Assembly (NCBI GenBank): GCA_900546735.1
Contig: URDW01000018.1
Span: 1 to 20,138, forward strand
Origin: an uncultured Oscillospiraceae bacterium
Lineage (GTDB): Bacteria > Bacillota > Clostridia > Oscillospirales > Acutalibacteraceae
Length of the DNA stretch: 20,138 nt
Direction: 5' to 3'
Shown here piece after piece: positions 6,846 to 15,691 of this stretch; position 1 is the stretch's first letter, and every line of letters starts with the position of its first letter. The notes beneath the pieces were generated by a model. It ran no database searches and was not told where the DNA came from. It worked only from the letters and a program-made list of their open reading frames with translations. The position numbers were made by a program, and so were the translations under genes.

Positions 6846-6874
6846 TTGTAATTGCGTGTTTATTATGCTATAAT
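6846..6874 (+). promoter_or_regulatory. sigma-A-type promoter of tig
   Basis: TTGTAA (6846-6851) and a perfect TATAAT (6869-6874) are spaced by 17 bp, 41 bp ahead of the trigger factor start. This is probably the main promoter for tig and the clpP-clpX genes that follow. I see no CIRCE or CtsR operator over it. Confidence 0.88.
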
Positions 6875-6914
6875 TCCATAACGACGAATAAAAATGACTT
6901 GGGAGGTTGCTTTT

Positions 6915-8207
6915 ATGGCACTGAAATCATCGAATAAATCTGAGGATCAGAACAATGTTTACGAACTGACCGTCACAGTCGAACCGGCTGTGTTTTCCGA
7001 TGCCTGCACAAAAGCCTATCTGAAGCAGAGAAAATCCATCCAGCTGCCCGGTTTCCGCAAGGGCAAAGCGCCGCAGGCTATGGTGGAACGCCATTACGGC
7101 GAAGCCGTGTTCTATGAGGATGCGCTTGAGATCGTTTACCCCGAGGCAGTTACTTCTGCTATTGAAGAGGCCGGTCTGCGTGTCGTTGGACAGCCCTTTG
7201 ACCTGGACGTACCGGTCATGAGCAAAAAAGACGGTGTCGAGATGAGCATGAAAGTTTATGTTTATCCTGAAGTAGAAGTCGGCGAATATAAGGGCCTTGA
7301 GGCGGAAAAGAAGCCGGAAGAGGCGACGGATGAAGACGTTGAAAACGAACTGAAAAATATGCAGGAGCGCAATTCCCGTCTGGTGACGGTGGAAGACCGC
7401 CCGGCCGAAATGGGCGACACCTGCACGATCGACTTTGAAGGCTTTGTGGACGACAAGGCGTTTGAAGGCGGCAAAGGTGAAAAGTACCCGCTTGAGCTTG
7501 GCAGCGGCTCCTTCATCCCCGGCTTTGAGGAGCAGATCGCCGGCAAAAACATCGGCGATGAATTTGATGTAAACGTCAAGTTCCCTGAGGAGTATACGCC
7601 GGAGCTTGCCGGCAAAGACGCCGTGTTCAAAGTGAAGCTGCATGAGATCAAAAAGAAAGAACTGCCTGAGCTGGACGACGAGTTTGCCAAGGACGCCGAT
7701 TTTGACACGCTGGATGAATTGAAAGCGGACATCCGCAAAAATATCTCCGAGCGCAAGGCGGAAGAGTCCAAGCGCGATTATGAAGACCAGCTTCTGCAGA
7801 AGCTGGTGGATTCCATGCAGGCCGACATTCCGGAAGTGATGTTCACCGAAAAGACCGATGAACTGGTGCGCGACTATGCAAACCGTCTGCAGATGCAGGG
7901 CATTGACCTGCAGACTTATCTGTCTTATCTTGGCCAGGATATGGAAAAATTCCGTGAAAACTTCAAAACGGCTGCAGAAAAGCAGGTAAAGACGGCGCTT
8001 GCCCTGGAAAAGGTCGCTGCACTTGAGAATTTTGAAGTGACGGATGAAGAAGTTGACGAAGAGGTCAACCGTCTGGCAGAGCAGTATAAAATGGAAGCCG
8101 AGCAGATCAAAAATGCTGTTCCGAAAGAGCAGCTGATCGAAGATCTGAAGCTGAAAAAAGCCATTGACCTGATCGTTGCATCTGCTGTAGAAAAGAAAGC
8201 TGAATAA
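6915..8207 (+). CDS. tig: trigger factor, ribosome-associated chaperone/PPIase
   Basis: Trigger factor binds at the ribosome exit tunnel and helps nascent chains fold. The 430-residue protein has an N-terminal ribosome-binding domain (about 1-145) with the signature GFRKGKAP at 46-53. The FKBP-type peptidyl-prolyl isomerase domain follows (about 155-245, with IDFEGF and GSGSFIPGFEEQ). The C-terminal helical chaperone domain is highly charged. The ATG at 6915 is chosen because GGGAGG lies 8 bases upstream; seven upstream codons in frame are not needed. It heads the conserved order tig-clpP-clpX-lon-engB found in Firmicutes, linking nascent-chain folding to protein degradation. Confidence 0.98.
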   Translation: MALKSSNKSEDQNNVYELTVTVEPAVFSDACTKAYLKQRKSIQLPGFRKGKAPQAMVERHYGEAVFYEDALEIVYPEAVTSAIEEAGLRVVGQPFDLDVPVMSKKDGVEMSMKVYVYPEVEVGEYKGLEAEKKPEEATDEDVENELKNMQERNSRLVTVEDRPAEMGDTCTIDFEGFVDDKAFEGGKGEKYPLELGSGSFIPGFEEQIAGKNIGDEFDVNVKFPEEYTPELAGKDAVFKVKLHEIKKKELPELDDEFAKDADFDTLDELKADIRKNISERKAEESKRDYEDQLLQKLVDSMQADIPEVMFTEKTDELVRDYANRLQMQGIDLQTYLSYLGQDMEKFRENFKTAAEKQVKTALALEKVAALENFEVTDEEVDEEVNRLAEQYKMEAEQIKNAVPKEQLIEDLKLKKAIDLIVASAVEKKAE

Positions 8208-8244
8208 TTTTAATTCTTTAGGTCTATTATAATTGGAGAAAGAA

Positions 8245-8835
8245 GTGGTATATATGGCATCTATGCCGTACGTTATTGAACAGTCCAGCGCAGGGGAGCG
8301 CAGTGTAGACATTTTTTCCAGACTTTTGTCTGACCGCATTATTGTGCTTTCTGATGAAGTCAACGACACGACTGCAAGCCTTGTGGTGGCGCAGCTCCTG
8401 TTTTTGGAAGGGCAGGACAATGAGAAGGACATCAGCCTTTACATCAACAGCCCCGGCGGTTCTGTAAGTGCCGGTCTGGCCATTTACGATACGATGCAGT
8501 ATATCAAGTGTGACGTTTCCACGATTTGCATGGGCATGGCGGCCAGCATGGGCGCATTCCTGCTTTCGAGCGGCGCCAAGGGCAAACGCATTGCGCTGCC
8601 CAACAGCGAAGTGATGATCCATCAGCCTTCCGGCGGTGCACAGGGGCAAGCAACCGAAATCGAGATCACGGCGCAGCATATTCTGCGCACTAAGAAAAAA
8701 CTCAACGAGATCCTTGCCGCCAACACCGGCAAGTCGGTCGAGGAGATCGCCCGCGACACCGAACGCGACAACTGGCTTTCCGCGCAGGAAGCGCTGGAAT
8801 ACGGCCTGGTCGATAAGGTTTTTGAGAAAAGATAA
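8245..8835 (+). CDS. clpP: ATP-dependent Clp protease proteolytic subunit
   Basis: ClpP forms the barrel-shaped serine peptidase that degrades proteins fed by ClpX or other Clp ATPases. Counting from the ATG at 8254, the catalytic triad is Ser98 (GMAASMGAF), His123 (MIHQPSGG) and Asp172 (TERDNW), close to canonical numbering. The oligomer handle [12 protein letters not shown] is intact. The start is ambiguous. GTG at 8245 has GGAG six bases upstream and is used here, while ATG at 8254 lies 15 bases from that site but begins as homologues do. The stop of tig is 37 bp upstream and clpX starts 16 bp downstream, so the three are probably one transcript. Confidence 0.98.
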   Translation: MVYMASMPYVIEQSSAGERSVDIFSRLLSDRIIVLSDEVNDTTASLVVAQLLFLEGQDNEKDISLYINSPGGSVSAGLAIYDTMQYIKCDVSTICMGMAASMGAFLLSSGAKGKRIALPNSEVMIHQPSGGAQGQATEIEITAQHILRTKKKLNEILAANTGKSVEEIARDTERDNWLSAQEALEYGLVDKVFEKR

Positions 8836-8851
8836 TTGAGGTGTTTTTCGG

Positions 8852-10138
8852 ATGGCAAAAGATGAGGGCAAGGGCGGCTATGCGCGCTGTTCTTTCTGCG
8901 GAAAGAACGAGGCAATGGTCAGAAAGCTCCTTCAGGGCCCGAACAATGTCTTTATTTGCGATGAGTGCGTAAAGCTGTGCAATGATATTATTGATGCCAA
9001 CAGCGGCTTTCACGATGTCAACGAGGAGGCGGCGGATTTTGTTCTGCCGAAGCCGTCTGAAATCAAGAAGCAGCTGGATGACTATGTGATCGGCCAGGAC
9101 GAAGCCAAAGTCTCGCTGAGCGTTGCCGTGTACAATCACTATAAACGTATTTTTTCCAATACAGCAGACGACAGCGACGTAGAGCTGCAGAAAAGCAACA
9201 TTTTGCTGCTCGGTCCGACCGGCGTCGGGAAAACGATGCTGGCACAGACGCTGGCCAAAATTCTGGATGTGCCGTTCGCCATTGCCGATGCAACGACATT
9301 GACGGAGGCCGGCTATGTCGGCGAAGACGTGGAAAATATCCTGCTTCGTCTGATCCAGGCGGCAGACTACGATGTGACGCGTGCACAGCGCGGCATCATC
9401 TATGTGGATGAGATCGACAAAATTTCCAGAAAAAGTGAAAATCGTTCCATCACGCGCGATGTCAGCGGTGAGGGCGTACAGCAGGCGCTGCTGAAAATTC
9501 TGGAAGGTACGGTGTCCAATGTGCCGCCGAACGGCGGGCGTAAGCATCCGCAGCAGGAGTTCATTCAAATCGATACATCGAACATCCTGTTTATCTGCGG
9601 CGGTGCGTTTGACGGGATCGACAAGATCATTGAACGCCGTTTGGGCGCCAAAACGCTCGGCTTCGGCGCGCAGAATACGCAGGCGGATTACGATGAAAAT
9701 AAGATCCTGCACAATGTGATCCCGAATGATCTGGTCAAGTTCGGCCTGATTCCCGAACTGATCGGCCGTATCCCGGTGATCACGGTGCTGGATAAGCTGG
9801 ATCGTGACGCGCTGATCCACATCATGACCGAACCCAAAAATTCCATTGTAAAACAGTATGAAAAGCTGTTTAAAATGGACGATGTGGAGCTGGTTTTTGA
9901 GCCGGCAGCGCTGGAAAAGATCGCCGACATTACGCTGGAGCGTAAAACGGGCGCACGCGGTCTGCGCAGCGTGTTTGAAAAGCTGCTGACGCCGCTGATG
10001 TTCAGTATCCCGTCTGATTTCCTGGTTGAAAAGATCATCGTGACCGAAAAGGCCGTGGCCGGTGAGAGCGAACCGGAGATCATCCGCAACACGGACCGTG
10101 TGCCGAAAGATATTAAAGTTTCTGACCTGATCAGCTGA
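8852..10138 (+). CDS. clpX: ATP-dependent Clp protease ATP-binding subunit ClpX
   Basis: ClpX is the AAA+ unfoldase that recognises tagged substrates and threads them into ClpP. The 428-residue protein has an N-terminal zinc-binding domain with Cys13, Cys16, Cys36 and Cys39. Walker A is GPTGVGKT (121-128) and Walker B is IIYVDEID (about 182-189). The pore loop is GYVG (154-157), the RKH loop is at 230-232, and the ClpP-docking loop is LGF (269-271), a variant of the usual IGF. The sensor/arginine-finger region [10 protein letters not shown] is present. GAGGTG lies 8 bases before the ATG. It is immediately downstream of clpP, its working partner. Confidence 0.99.
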   Translation: MAKDEGKGGYARCSFCGKNEAMVRKLLQGPNNVFICDECVKLCNDIIDANSGFHDVNEEAADFVLPKPSEIKKQLDDYVIGQDEAKVSLSVAVYNHYKRIFSNTADDSDVELQKSNILLLGPTGVGKTMLAQTLAKILDVPFAIADATTLTEAGYVGEDVENILLRLIQAADYDVTRAQRGIIYVDEIDKISRKSENRSITRDVSGEGVQQALLKILEGTVSNVPPNGGRKHPQQEFIQIDTSNILFICGGAFDGIDKIIERRLGAKTLGFGAQNTQADYDENKILHNVIPNDLVKFGLIPELIGRIPVITVLDKLDRDALIHIMTEPKNSIVKQYEKLFKMDDVELVFEPAALEKIADITLERKTGARGLRSVFEKLLTPLMFSIPSDFLVEKIIVTEKAVAGESEPEIIRNTDRVPKDIKVSDLIS

Positions 10139-10223
10139 TCGGGTCTCCATAAAGGCACTGAAAGCCTCAGGATTTGTGTATTCAGCACTGCTGGATTTCA
10201 CCATTTATACCTGATTCTTTCAG

Positions 10224-10252
10224 TTGCCTTTTTGTGTTTTATGTTATATAAT
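10224..10252 (+). promoter_or_regulatory. sigma-A-type promoter of lon
   Basis: TTGCCT (10224-10229) and a perfect TATAAT (10247-10252) are spaced by 17 bp, 28 bp ahead of the lon ATG. The rest of the 142 bp gap after clpX holds only short imperfect repeats and no convincing terminator, so some read-through from clpX is possible. Confidence 0.85.
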
Positions 10253-10280
10253 AACACAAGAAAATCCAAAGGGGATAGAT

Positions 10281-12689
10281 ATGAGTAACCATGTGATCGA
10301 CGATTTGATTTTGCAGCTTCCGCTGGTCGCCTTGCGCGGCATCGCCATTTTTCCGGAGATGATCCTGCACTTTGATGTGGGCCGCAAAAAAAGCATCCAT
10401 GCACTGCGTGAAGCTGTGAAAAAAGATCAGAATATATTTTTAGTTTTGCAAAAAGATGTGATGACGGACGATCCGGAAGCCGAAGACCTTTATGAGATCG
10501 GCGTGATCGGCCGTATCAAACAGATTTCCAACATTCCGAATTCCTCCAATCTGCGTGTCGCGGTGGAGGGTATCATGCGCGCCCGTTTGTGTGAGATCGT
10601 CAGCGACCACGCATTTTTGACGGCGCAGGTGGAGATCCTTGGCGACACGATGCCGAGCGATGAGGAAATGCGCTATGCACCGGCCTATGAAAGGCTGGTC
10701 AAAAAAGAATTTCATAAATACATATCTTTGGCGCCGCGCGCATCGGACCATGTTTTAAAGGATATGCTCAAGCTTACACAAAGCGGCGAACTGGCTGACT
10801 TTGTTGCGTCAAACGCTTACTTTGACTACAGCGACAAGCAGCTTGTGCTGGAATGCCTCAACCCGGTCGAACGCCTGAAATGTGTGTACGAGATTTTGGT
10901 GCACGAAAACGCCAATTTGCAGACAGAGGCTGAGATCCAGGAAAAGGTGCGCGCCGAGATCGACAGCAACCAGCGCGAGTATTTTCTGCGTGAAGAGATG
11001 CGCGTGATCGCCGATGAGCTTGGCGAAAGCGAAGACCCGCTTGCAGAGTCCGAGGAATACCGCGCCAAAATCAGCGCACTGGCTTGCAGCGACGACATCA
11101 AGAAAAAGCTGTTCGCCGAGTGCGACAAGCTGATGAAAATGCCTTACGGCTCACATGAGGCGACCGTGTCGCGCATTTATCTGGACAAATGTTTGGAAAT
11201 TCCGTTCGGCAAATATACGAAAGACAGTATTAATCTGGACCGTGCGCGCCGTATTCTGGACAAAGAGCATTACTCGCTCGACAAAGTCAAGGACCGCATT
11301 GTGGAAGCGCTTGCGGTTATGAAGCGCAACCCCGATTTCAACGGCCAGATCCTTTGTCTGTACGGCCCGCCGGGTGTTGGTAAAACGTCTATTGTCAAGT
11401 CGCTTGCCGCTTCCATGCACCGCAATTATGTGCGCATTGCGCTGGGCGGTATCCATGACGAGAGCGAAATCCGCGGCCACCGCAGAACATACATCGGCTC
11501 TATGCCCGGCCGTCTTGTGGAGGCTGTGATCAAAAGCAAGGTCATGAACCCGATCATTTTGCTCGACGAGATCGACAAGGTCGGCAGCGATTATAAAGGC
11601 GACCCGTCTTCTGCGCTGCTGGAGGCACTTGACCCGGAACAGAATTTTTCGTTTGAGGATCACTACATAGATTTCCCGGTCGACCTCAGCAAAGTTTTGT
11701 TTATTACCACGGCCAATGATCTTTCCACGATCCCGCAGCCGCTTTACGACCGCATGGAGGTCATTGAACTGAATTCCTATACGGTGGAGGAAAAGTTCAA
11801 CATCGCCAAAAAGCATTTGATCCGCAAGCAGATGCAAAAGCATAATCTGAAAGCTTCGGAATTTAAGATCAATGACCGTGCCATTTACACGCTGATCGAA
11901 AATTACGTTTCTGAGGCCGGCGTACGCGGCTTGGAGCGTGCGATCGCGTCCCTTTGCCGTAAAGCGGTTTTGCAGCTGGAAAGCGGTGCAGATTGTGTTC
12001 GTGTGACCGGCAAGAATATAGAAGAATTCTTAGGCCCCAAGAAGTACCTGGGCGACAAAATCGCAAAAGAAAACCAGGTCGGTGTGGTCAACGGCCTTGC
12101 CTGGACGCGCGTCGGCGGCACGCTGCTGCCGATCGAAGTGTCGTCTATGGACGGCACCGGCAAAATCGAGATCACCGGCAATCTTGGCCAGGTCATGTCA
12201 GAAAGCGCCAAAACGGCCGTCAGCTATGTGCGCAGCCATGCAGATGCGTTTGGCATCGACAGCTCTTTTTATAAAAATAAAGACCTGCACATCCATGCGC
12301 CGGAGGGCGCCGTGCCGAAAGACGGCCCGTCTGCCGGTCTGGCCATTACTACGGCGATCGTCTCTGAGCTTTCCGGCGTCCCGATCAAAAGCCATGTGGC
12401 TATGACCGGCGAAATCTCCTTGAAAGGCCGTGCGATGGCCATCGGCGGACTGAAAGAAAAGTCTATGGCGGCCTATAAAGCGGGCTGCGACACCGTGATC
12501 ATTCCGAAAGAAAATGAAAAAGATCTGAAGGAGATCAGTGATGAAGTCAAAGAAAACGTTTCGTTCATTTGTGTGGAAAGTTTTGAAGAAGTTGCTGAAA
12601 TTGCACTTGATCGAAAACCTGAGAGCATTCAAATAAACCACCCCTTAATGAATCCGGGCGTTAAAAAAGTGCCTGCGATCGCACAATAG
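10281..12689 (+). CDS. lon: ATP-dependent protease La (Lon)
   Basis: Lon degrades misfolded and selected regulatory proteins, with the ATPase and protease on one chain. The 802-residue protein has an N-terminal substrate-binding domain (about 10-200) and a helical linker. The AAA+ module has Walker A GPPGVGKT (362-369) and Walker B ILLDEID (426-432). The C-terminal serine-lysine protease has Ser684 in PKDGPSAG and Lys725 in GGLKEK. The ATG at 10281 is preceded by AAAGGGG six bases upstream; the frame continues upstream only through promoter DNA. The last 20 residues or so (after DRKPESIQ) are a short low-conservation tail. It is LonA-type; no lonB lies beside it, unlike Bacillus subtilis. Confidence 0.99.
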   Translation: MSNHVIDDLILQLPLVALRGIAIFPEMILHFDVGRKKSIHALREAVKKDQNIFLVLQKDVMTDDPEAEDLYEIGVIGRIKQISNIPNSSNLRVAVEGIMRARLCEIVSDHAFLTAQVEILGDTMPSDEEMRYAPAYERLVKKEFHKYISLAPRASDHVLKDMLKLTQSGELADFVASNAYFDYSDKQLVLECLNPVERLKCVYEILVHENANLQTEAEIQEKVRAEIDSNQREYFLREEMRVIADELGESEDPLAESEEYRAKISALACSDDIKKKLFAECDKLMKMPYGSHEATVSRIYLDKCLEIPFGKYTKDSINLDRARRILDKEHYSLDKVKDRIVEALAVMKRNPDFNGQILCLYGPPGVGKTSIVKSLAASMHRNYVRIALGGIHDESEIRGHRRTYIGSMPGRLVEAVIKSKVMNPIILLDEIDKVGSDYKGDPSSALLEALDPEQNFSFEDHYIDFPVDLSKVLFITTANDLSTIPQPLYDRMEVIELNSYTVEEKFNIAKKHLIRKQMQKHNLKASEFKINDRAIYTLIENYVSEAGVRGLERAIASLCRKAVLQLESGADCVRVTGKNIEEFLGPKKYLGDKIAKENQVGVVNGLAWTRVGGTLLPIEVSSMDGTGKIEITGNLGQVMSESAKTAVSYVRSHADAFGIDSSFYKNKDLHIHAPEGAVPKDGPSAGLAITTAIVSELSGVPIKSHVAMTGEISLKGRAMAIGGLKEKSMAAYKAGCDTVIIPKENEKDLKEISDEVKENVSFICVESFEEVAEIALDRKPESIQINHPLMNPGVKKVPAIAQ

Positions 12690-12696
12690 GTGAAGT

Positions 12697-13287
12697 ATGA
12701 ATTATAATAAAGCCAAATTTGAAAAAGCCTGCGGCGTAGCGTCTCAGCTGCCTGCGCCGCAGGGCAGTGAAATTGTTTTCTGCGGCAAGTCCAACGTGGG
12801 CAAGTCGTCGCTTCTGAACAAGCTGTTTTCCAGAAAGGCGCTTGCCAAGGTCAGCGCTGTGCCCGGCAAAACGATCACGATCAATTTTTACGATGTGGAC
12901 GGCGTCAAGTTTGTTGACCTGCCCGGCTACGGTTACGCCAAGATCTCTAAAAGCGAAAAGGCGCGCTTTTCCGCTTTGATCGAAACGTATTTCCAATCCA
13001 AGCGGCCGGTGCGCCTGGTCGTGGTACTGATCGACATGCGCCACCCGCCGACCGCCGGCGATCTCGATATGCTGCACTATGTGCAGGAAACCGAGATGCC
13101 GTATATTGTCGTGCTGACCAAAAGCGACAAACTGAACAAAACCGAGTACAAAGCCCGGCTGAACAGCCTGCCGGGCGAACTCGGCTGCCCGGAATCTGTT
13201 GCGGTCATTGCGGCTTCGTCCAAAAACGGGCAGGGAATTGATGAAATCAAGCAGCACATAGAAACTGCTGTGGAAAAAGGAGAATAG
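12697..13287 (+). CDS. engB: ribosome biogenesis GTPase EngB (YsxC/YihA)
   Basis: EngB is an essential GTPase in many bacteria that acts in late 50S subunit assembly. The 196-residue protein shows G1 GKSNVGKSS (about 30-38), G2 Thr in PGKTITINFY, G3 DLPGYGYA, G4 TKSD and a G5-like AASSKNGQG. All are in normal order, unlike the permuted RbgA. AGGTGA overlaps the lon stop and sits 3 bases before the ATG, so it is translated from the lon message. This lon-engB pairing is conserved in Firmicutes. lysA starts only 4 bp after its stop. Confidence 0.98.
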   Translation: MNYNKAKFEKACGVASQLPAPQGSEIVFCGKSNVGKSSLLNKLFSRKALAKVSAVPGKTITINFYDVDGVKFVDLPGYGYAKISKSEKARFSALIETYFQSKRPVRLVVVLIDMRHPPTAGDLDMLHYVQETEMPYIVVLTKSDKLNKTEYKARLNSLPGELGCPESVAVIAASSKNGQGIDEIKQHIETAVEKGE

Positions 13288-13291
13288 AAAA

Positions 13292-14584
13292 ATGCAAAAA
13301 ACACCTTTTATCAGTGCCGATGCACTGCAGAAGATCGCGGCCGAGCATCCTACGCCGTTTTATCTTTACGATGAAAAGGGCATCCGCGAGAATGCTGAAA
13401 ACCTCTATAAAGCGTTTTCCTGGAACAAGGGCTTCAAAGAGTATTTTGCTGTAAAAGCTACGCCGAATCCCTTTATTATTCAGATCCTGCGTGAATACGG
13501 CTGCGGCTGTGACTGTTCGTCCAAAACGGAACTGATGCTCTCCAAGGCGATCGGTGCCGTCGGCGAGGACGTTATGTTTTCCTCCAACGACACGCCGGAT
13601 GACGAGTTTAAATATGCCTATGACATGGGCGCGATCATCAATCTGGACGATATTACGCACATTGAATCTGTGGAAAAGGCCGTGGGATGCCTGCCGAAAA
13701 AAATGTGCTGCCGTTACAATCCGGGCGGCGTGTTTAAAATCAGCAACGGCATTATGGACAACCCCGGCGATGCCAAGTACGGCATGACGACCGAGCAGAT
13801 CATCGAAGCGTATAAGATCCTGAAAGCAAAAGGTGTAGAACAGTTCGGCCTGCACGCGTTTTTGGCCAGCAATACCGTGACGAATGATTATTATCCACTG
13901 CTTGCCAAAGTGCTTTTTGAGCTGGCTGTGCGCATTAAAAACGAGGCCGGTGTCAAAATCTCCTTTATCAACTTGTCCGGCGGTATCGGCATCCCCTATA
14001 GGCCCGACCAGGAGCCGAACGACATCTTTAAAATCGGCGATGGGGTGCACAAGGTATATCAGGACGTGCTGGAACCGGCCGGTCTCGGCGATGTTGCGAT
14101 TTATACAGAGCTGGGCCGTTACATGCTTGGCCCTTACGGCGCGCTGGTCACCAAAGCCATCCATGAAAAGCATACGCACAAGGAGTATATCGGCGTAGAT
14201 GCCTGTGCGGCCAACCTGATGCGCCCGGCCATTTACGGCGCTTACCACCATATTACCGTTATGGGCAAGGAAGATGCTGCCTGTGACCATACATACGATG
14301 TGACCGGCTCGCTTTGCGAAAACAACGACAAGTTTGCCGTAGACCGCAAGCTGCCGAAGATCGACATGGGCGATCTGCTCTTTATTCACGATGCCGGCGC
14401 GCATGGCTTTGCCATGGGCTACAACTATAACGGCAAGCTGCGCTCTGCCGAATACCTGTACAAAACCGACGGCAGCGTGCAGATGATCCGCCGTGCCGAG
14501 GAACCCCGTGATTATTTTGCTACGTTCGACTGTTTCGACTTTTATGACCGCGTTCTGAAAACAGATACACAGGAAAATATGTGA
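13292..14584 (+). CDS. lysA: diaminopimelate decarboxylase
   Basis: LysA removes CO2 from meso-diaminopimelate to give L-lysine. It is a PLP enzyme of the alanine-racemase/ornithine-decarboxylase fold, and the 430 residues match the family. Lys55 in YFAVKATPNP is the PLP lysine. SGG (229-231) forms the phosphate loop, Glu273 and Arg276 lie in TELGRY (usually EPGR), and Cys342-Glu343 lie in CENNDKF. The usual HxHIGS motif is HAFLAS here (188-193). The second His, which normally stacks on PLP, is replaced by Phe190, while Ser193 is kept; I recall this as shared by a clostridial group of LysA. A ribosome site AAAGGAGAA overlaps the end of engB. No other lysine genes are nearby. Confidence 0.93.
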   Translation: MQKTPFISADALQKIAAEHPTPFYLYDEKGIRENAENLYKAFSWNKGFKEYFAVKATPNPFIIQILREYGCGCDCSSKTELMLSKAIGAVGEDVMFSSNDTPDDEFKYAYDMGAIINLDDITHIESVEKAVGCLPKKMCCRYNPGGVFKISNGIMDNPGDAKYGMTTEQIIEAYKILKAKGVEQFGLHAFLASNTVTNDYYPLLAKVLFELAVRIKNEAGVKISFINLSGGIGIPYRPDQEPNDIFKIGDGVHKVYQDVLEPAGLGDVAIYTELGRYMLGPYGALVTKAIHEKHTHKEYIGVDACAANLMRPAIYGAYHHITVMGKEDAACDHTYDVTGSLCENNDKFAVDRKLPKIDMGDLLFIHDAGAHGFAMGYNYNGKLRSAEYLYKTDGSVQMIRRAEEPRDYFATFDCFDFYDRVLKTDTQENM

Positions 14585-14592
14585 TCTTCCTC

Positions 14593-14621
14593 TTTACTTT
14601 CACGGTTTAGTGTGGTAAAAT
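14593..14621 (+). promoter_or_regulatory. sigma-A-type promoter of yerC-hslO operon
   Basis: TTTACT (14593-14598) and TAAAAT (14616-14621) are spaced by 17 bp and lie between lysA and yerC, 24 bp before the yerC start. The -35 is weak (4 of 6) and the -10 good (5 of 6). Confidence 0.65.
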
Positions 14622-14645
14622 AGAAGCCGCTGAAGGGGGATCGAC

Positions 14646-14951
14646 ATGAACAAAAAACTGAACGACGAAAACCTGCATTTTCTGTTTCAGGCAGTTTTGA
14701 GCCTGGAAAATATGGAAGAATGCTACGACTTTTTTGAAGACCTCTGCACCGTGCAAGAGCTGAAGGCGCTGTCCCAGCGCATTGTCGTGGCCAAAATGCT
14801 CAGTGAAAATTGTGTTTATACCGACATTGTGGACAAGACCGGTGCCAGCACGGCTACCATCAGCCGCGTCAACCGCTCCCTGCAGTACGGCTGCGACGGG
14901 TATGACAAAATTTTTGAACGCATTCGGGAGAATGAGAATGAGCAGTTATGA
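14646..14951 (+). CDS. yerC: YerC/YecD family TrpR-like DNA-binding protein
   Basis: This 101-residue protein is a homologue of the Trp repressor DNA-binding fold (TIGR02531, YerC/YecD), common in Firmicutes. The helix-turn-helix is visible as QELKALSQRIVVAKML followed by YTDIVDKTGASTATISRVNR (about 37-76), where STATISRVNR is the recognition helix. It has not been shown to bind tryptophan and should not be called TrpR. AGGGGGA lies upstream of the ATG. It is the first gene of a three-gene unit, and its last 14 bases overlap the start of the methyltransferase. A regulatory role is inferred from the fold; targets are unknown. Confidence 0.93.
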   Translation: MNKKLNDENLHFLFQAVLSLENMEECYDFFEDLCTVQELKALSQRIVVAKMLSENCVYTDIVDKTGASTATISRVNRSLQYGCDGYDKIFERIRENENEQL

Positions 14952-15690
14952 CGTTTTGTCGCTTGCCTACGATCAGCTCACCGACAATGTAGAGTATGAA
15001 GCCAGAAGTAAGTATATTTCTGGCTTTTTTCATCGCTTCGGGATCGCAGACGGCATTTTGCTGGATCTGGCCTGCGGCAGCGGCCGGCTGACGGTGCTGC
15101 TGGCACAGATGGGCTACGACATGATCGGGGCGGATGCCAGCGCCGGCATGCTCTCGTACGCGCAGGCGCGTGCAGCGGATGCCGGTGTGGATGTTCGCTT
15201 TATTTGTCAGGATATGCGCGATCTGGACCTTTACGGTACGGTGCGCGGCTGTGTCTGCAGTCTGGATTCCATCAATCACCTGACCTCGCTTGCCGATGTG
15301 CAAACGGTTTTTCAAAAGGTCTCTCTGTTTACCGAGCCCGGCGGTCTGTTTGTTTTTGATGTGAACACCATTTATAAGCACCGTTATGTGCTAAAAGACA
15401 ATGTGTTCGCCTTTGAGACGGACGATTTTTTCCTGACCTGGCAGAATGAACTGCAGCCAGACGGCGTTACCGTTTGCAATACCGTGGATTTGTTTTACAC
15501 GGAAAACGGCGGCGTGTACCGCCGTGAAAGCGAATCTTTTTTGGAAAAAGCATATTCTGTGGGCGCGCTGCAAAAAGCGGCTGAATCGGCCGGCTTTGAA
15601 ATTTGCGGTATTTATGACGACATGACCGCGCACCCGCCGACGCCCCTGAGTGAAAGAATATATTTTGTATGTAGAAAAAAGGACGGATAA
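14938..15690 (+). CDS. class I SAM-dependent methyltransferase
   Basis: This 250-residue predicted cytoplasmic methyltransferase has the Rossmann SAM-binding motif I LLDLACGSGRLT (41-52), an acidic residue at the end of strand 2 (IGADAS, Asp66), motif II-like FICQDMRDLDL (about 88-98), and the post-motif SLDSINHL. The substrate is not evident; it belongs to the broad Methyltransf_25/11 type. The start at 14938 is chosen because GGGAG sits 7 bases upstream and homologues begin SYDVLSLAYDQL; an ATG two codons earlier is too close to that site. It overlaps yerC by 14 bases and ends 1 base before hslO, so all three are coupled. Confidence 0.9.
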   Translation: MSSYDVLSLAYDQLTDNVEYEARSKYISGFFHRFGIADGILLDLACGSGRLTVLLAQMGYDMIGADASAGMLSYAQARAADAGVDVRFICQDMRDLDLYGTVRGCVCSLDSINHLTSLADVQTVFQKVSLFTEPGGLFVFDVNTIYKHRYVLKDNVFAFETDDFFLTWQNELQPDGVTVCNTVDLFYTENGGVYRRESESFLEKAYSVGALQKAAESAGFEICGIYDDMTAHPPTPLSERIYFVCRKKDG

Positions 15691-15691
15691 A

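Noticed and set aside
8225..8233. TATTATAAT ahead of clpP as a -10 element.
   Set aside because: No usable -35 exists 16-18 bp upstream, and a start site from it would fall on or after the clpP ribosome site.
6927..8432. A 501-codon open frame on the minus strand opposite tig and the start of clpP.
   Set aside because: It spans two well-identified genes and the gap between them, and its translation is a low-complexity Phe/Leu-rich shadow.
10129..10140. 12-bp palindrome GATCAGCTGATC at the end of clpX.
   Set aside because: It is partly within codons, has no spaced loop and no T run, and looks like chance; it is neither a terminator nor a clear operator.
8702..10204. A 500-codon open frame on the minus strand opposite clpX.
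   Set aside because: ClpX on the plus strand is unmistakable. The antisense frame is an effect of codon bias, with no ribosome site and no recognisable domain.
13247..14404. A 385-codon open frame on the minus strand opposite lysA.
   Set aside because: LysA motifs on the plus strand are complete; the antisense product shows no family resemblance.
14646..14951. Calling the TrpR-like gene a tryptophan repressor.
   Set aside because: It matches the YerC/YecD group, not TrpR itself, and no trp genes or trp operators are visible nearby.
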